Positions 60,751 through 64,000 of a stretch of 64,000 nt of DNA are shown here, in pieces. The notes below the pieces were generated by a model. The model searched no databases. It saw only the letters and a program-made list of their open reading frames with translations, and was not told where the DNA came from. Origin of the DNA: Zantedeschia hybrid cultivar (taxonomy: Eukaryota > Streptophyta > Magnoliopsida > Alismatales > Araceae); assembly GCA_030544215.1 (NCBI GenBank), contig JARZZO010000008.1, positions 23,971,614-24,035,613 of the forward strand, in the 5' to 3' direction. Numbering within the stretch: the first letter of the stretch is position 1; each line of letters starts with the position of its first letter. A program made the position numbers and the translations under genes.

Positions 60751-61294
60751 GTTAGTTGAACATTAACTGATTCATCATTATGTTTAAAAGAAGGTGATCT
60801 TATAGCATATTGACTAAGAAACATTGTTCCTTTAAGTTGTTGCTAAAGATAGTATAGAATATCCGTATTAGTAATATGGTCTCAAGGGAGTAAAAGTTGA
60901 TACAAGCTTACTGCAACATGATTCTGTTCCTTCTGTTCCCACATGTCCCACCTATGAATGGATTACATATTTGAAGTGGTCGTGTAAGCCCATTCAATTT
61001 TTTACATATTTTGATAGCGATGACAATGTGTTTGACAGATTCATGAATTTGTAATTTGACAAAATGTTTGTGGTAACCTAATCACAAGTTGGGCAGGAGG
61101 AAAAAGTTATCCACAGGAGAGGGCTGTCAATAGAACAGCAGCACATAATGCCACTGTGTGGAACTGCCATGGTGTGGAGCCATTGTTGTGTCTAGGTGCT
61201 GGGGTAGGGATAAATTGGAAGTCTCATATCAGAAATCAAGACAAAGTTATTGGCTATCTATGGAGGGTTTGGCTTATAGGGGCACAAAGCAGAC

Positions 61295-62579
61295 CTATGT
61301 AGTCAGAGGCGTAAGGCGACCGGGGTTTCGCCTCATCCTCAAACGCCTAGGCCATTGCCTAGGCGTTTGAGGCGACATTTTTTTAAAAATATAAATAATT
61401 CATATATTTATATAAAATGGCAAAAACTCAAATAAATCATACAAAATGACATTCATTCACTCAAATATAACCAAATAATTTTAAATCAAACTAATTGAAA
61501 TAAAATTTAAGCAATCAAAGATGTAATCAACAAATTCATAAAAAATTTGCTACTGATTAAACCCACCATAATGAGAGACAGAGAGAGTGAAAGTGACAGA
61601 ACGAGAGGGTGAGAGAGATAGGGAAGGGCAAGCGCTTCGGCCCTATGAGAGAGTGAGAGACAGAAAGAGAGAGTAACATGGAGAGAGAAAGAGAGGGTGC
61701 AGGCGAGAGAGAGGGGTTGGGGGGAGCGAGAGACAGAGATAGTGATAGAGAGAGTGAGAGACAGAGAGGGTGATAGAGATAAGGAAGGGCGAGGGCTTTG
61801 TCCCTTTAAGAGAGTGAGAGATAGAAAGAGAGAGTGATAGGGTTGGGGGGAGAGAGATAGGGAGAGAGAAAGAAAGGGTGCATGCGAGAGAGAGACATAG
61901 AGAGTGAGAGAGATAGGGAAGGGCGAGGGCTTCAACACTCTTGAGAGAGTGAGAGACAGACAGAGAGAGTGAGAGGGTGGGGGAGGGGAGCCAGACAGGG
62001 AGAGAGAGAGAGAGAGAGAGGGTGCAATCAAAAGAAAGGGGGTGGGGAGAGAGAGAGAGAGAGAGAGAGTGATCGAGGGAAGAAAGAGAGAGAGAAAGGT
62101 AGGAGGTTACTTAATGGTGCCATCATCGGAGGCTTCGCCGTCGCCGGAGGCTACCGTCGTCGTTGCCGGATGCGCCTTTAGCCATTGCTGTCACCGTCGC
62201 CGGATTGGAGCGTCATCGCCGTCGTCGGGGAGGCACCTCGCTTGGGGTCAGGGGGAACAATGGAGGAGGCAGAGCGCTCGAGGGCTAGGGTTGCAATCGG
62301 GAGGGGTGGGAATTGGGAAGGGTTAATGGGTTGCCCGGTATATACACCCGATATTGGGCCCTTTGGGTTGGGTCAAATGGGCCAATGGATTGGGCCACAA
62401 GTCATGTAAGGTAGGTTGGGGCGAATAAGGCAGCGCGAGGTGCGCTGAGGCAAGCGCCTTGACGTTTGAGGCAGTTCTGTCGCTCGCCTAGGCGATGAAG
62501 GCCAAAGCGAGGCGGCTTACCACCGCCTCGCCTCGTCTCGTCGCCTAGGCGAGCGCCTCTCTCGCCTTTGATAACATAG
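61295..62579. mobile_element. hAT-like element (1285 bp) in intron 2
   Basis: Ends CTATGTAGTCAGAGGCG and (inward) CTATGTTATCAAAGGCG, with flanks AAGCAGAC (61287-61294) and AAGCATAC (62580-62587), 7 of 8 equal. Subterminal CGCCTAGGCG-type palindromes occur at both ends, including a perfect 16-bp stem with a CATT loop at 61337-61372. The middle is a GA-rich low-complexity tract (61570-62100). No transposase. Confidence 0.75.
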
Positions 62580-62587
62580 AAGCATAC

Positions 62588-63903
62588 AATAATTCACAAT
62601 TATTGGATCAGGTTATTACATTGTAGTATCAAAGTCAGGTTTTGATCCTGTGACTGATAGGTCTGCTCATAATTTAACGAGTTGATCTAATCCTTATGAG
62701 GTATTGTCCACTTTAGGCCCCTATAAGTCGCATGTTTTTTGTCCTCAAAAGGCACTACACAAGTTATAGGTCTAATCCTCCTGTGTTCCTATTCTTTAAC
62801 ATGGGACAAATCTAGACCATCCTTGTCCCAACCCCTAGATATAATTGTGGCTTATTTCCACACCATAGTATTACGTACGACTGTCCCATGAGTAACTCTT
62901 TCCTCATGACCAACTTGTGATAGCGTTTAAGAATTGACCAAATTCCTTTGCAATGCAGATGTAACTATGAGACTCAAATCTCTTTTTTTTTTTCTTTTTT
63001 TTTTTTTTTTACTTTAGGGAGATAGTGAAAGTCACACCATCTCATTGTACATAGGATTTTCGAGAACTATATCGTTATATACTTGTAAATTCCCTATTTT
63101 TATTTAATGAATTTTTGATATTATCTGTTCAGAAAAAAATATTATATTCCACTTATTTGTATCACGGTTGGCAAGATCGACACAAATCAGATTGGATCCC
63201 GATCAGATCGGATTTGGGCCTGTCCAATCTGATCTGATCCCGAACCCCGACCCTCTGATCTGGGCCAAGGACCGGTCAGATCTGGCCGGATTGATGATGG
63301 GATTGGCCAATCTAGCCGATCCAACTAGCAATGGCCAATTTGAAAAACTAGTTGTTGCTAGCTATTGGGAACCTAGTCCAATGGGTTCCCAATGGCTAGT
63401 TTAGGGGTGAGAAAGGCCATGGGATCTATATTAACCTCCCATTGGCCATTCCCCACCCCCATCCAACTCCAAACTCTCTCTCTCTCTCTCTCTCTCTCAC
63501 CTCTTCTCTCTCTTTAAGATCTTTCTATCTCTAATCTCTCTTCCTTGCTTCACTTGTTCTCCAAAGCTTTCATTTGCTCGAGTTGGGCTTTAGGGGGTGG
63601 CACTCTACAACAATCGGACTGGCTCTCCAATGTGCTTTTTCCCCTCTCTCTAGCATCTTTTTCTCTTTAAATTTCCCTTTCTCTTGCCCTCTAACTCTAT
63701 TTCTTCACTGTAATTATTTTCTTCTTCTTTCAAATTTACATTACCAATTTTTCTCTCTTTTGATTTCTCATCTCTCTCTCTAACATCTCTCTTCCTTAAA
63801 AAAACCTCTCTTTAACATCCCCCTCTCTGATGTTTCCTCTCACTATTTTCTCTCTTTTTATCACTATTATTTTTCTTTCTTTCTTTTCTTGCTCTCTCTA
63901 AAT

Positions 63904-63951
<48 letters not shown>

Positions 63952-63999
63952 CCCCTCTTAATACCTATTTGTTTTTGAAGATGTCGACATCGAAGCAAT
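62588..63999 (+). other. Rest of WD40 intron 2 or intergenic, C/T-rich end
   Basis: Poly-T at 62980-63011. 63170-63340 has repeated GATC(A/C)GATC words. 63470-63960 is C/T-rich with a pure CT run at 63903-63948. No exon recognised. Confidence 0.45.
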
Positions 64000-64000
64000 A

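Noticed and set aside
61507..62031. 174-codon Ser/Leu-rich minus frame
   Set aside because: Translation of a GA/CT microsatellite inside a transposon.

Overview
This is a stretch of a plant nuclear genome, most likely a monocot. The intergenic DNA is AT-rich and packed with plant transposon families, the one complete protein gene has a GC-rich coding region, and two microRNA hairpins carry miR399 forms that I recall from rice. The species cannot be named from the sequence.

Layout. (1) 1-7908: a Copia LTR retrotransposon on the minus strand, cut by the window start, with one in-frame stop in its reverse transcriptase. Its untranslated leader holds an array of RNA-type hairpins that share a loop motif. 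(2) 7947-12396: small LTR elements of two TRIM-like families, one containing a nested 200-bp hAT MITE. (3) 13140-19670: a large inverted duplication carrying four MIR399 hairpins in the order minus, plus, minus, plus. miR399 is the phosphate-starvation microRNA that represses PHO2. PHR1-type sites (GNATATNC) lie just upstream of three of the hairpins. In the right arm one hairpin is split by a MITE and the other has lost its PHR1-type site, so the left arm looks like the working copy. (4) 19670-33250: mostly AT-rich DNA and repeats: MULE-like pieces, an AT-rich tandem array, a 1-kb poly(A) retroposon with an 18-bp target duplication, a decayed Copia gag and a complete 310-bp TRIM. (5) 33390-34244: an intact DUF1685-type gene. 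(6) 34840-42660: a repeat with cognate ends, a MULE MITE, and two clusters of a 32-bp two-fold symmetric motif with a constant 10-bp spacer, which I cannot assign. (7) 42667-48877: a complete Copia element with identical LTRs and target duplication, disabled by one stop near the start of gag. (8) 48878-58530: repeats, including a probable Gypsy LTR with a 20-bp minisatellite, an hAT element and three MULE elements. (9) 58697 to the window end: the first two exons of a WD40 protein gene whose introns contain a 112-bp tandem duplication and a 1.3-kb hAT-like element.

The host content is thus a MIR399 cluster, one DUF1685 gene and the start of one WD40 gene. Nearly everything else is mobile DNA. 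Three structures are the least ordinary: the palindromic MIR399 cluster, the hairpin array in the first Copia leader, and the dyad array at 37.1-40.2 kb.
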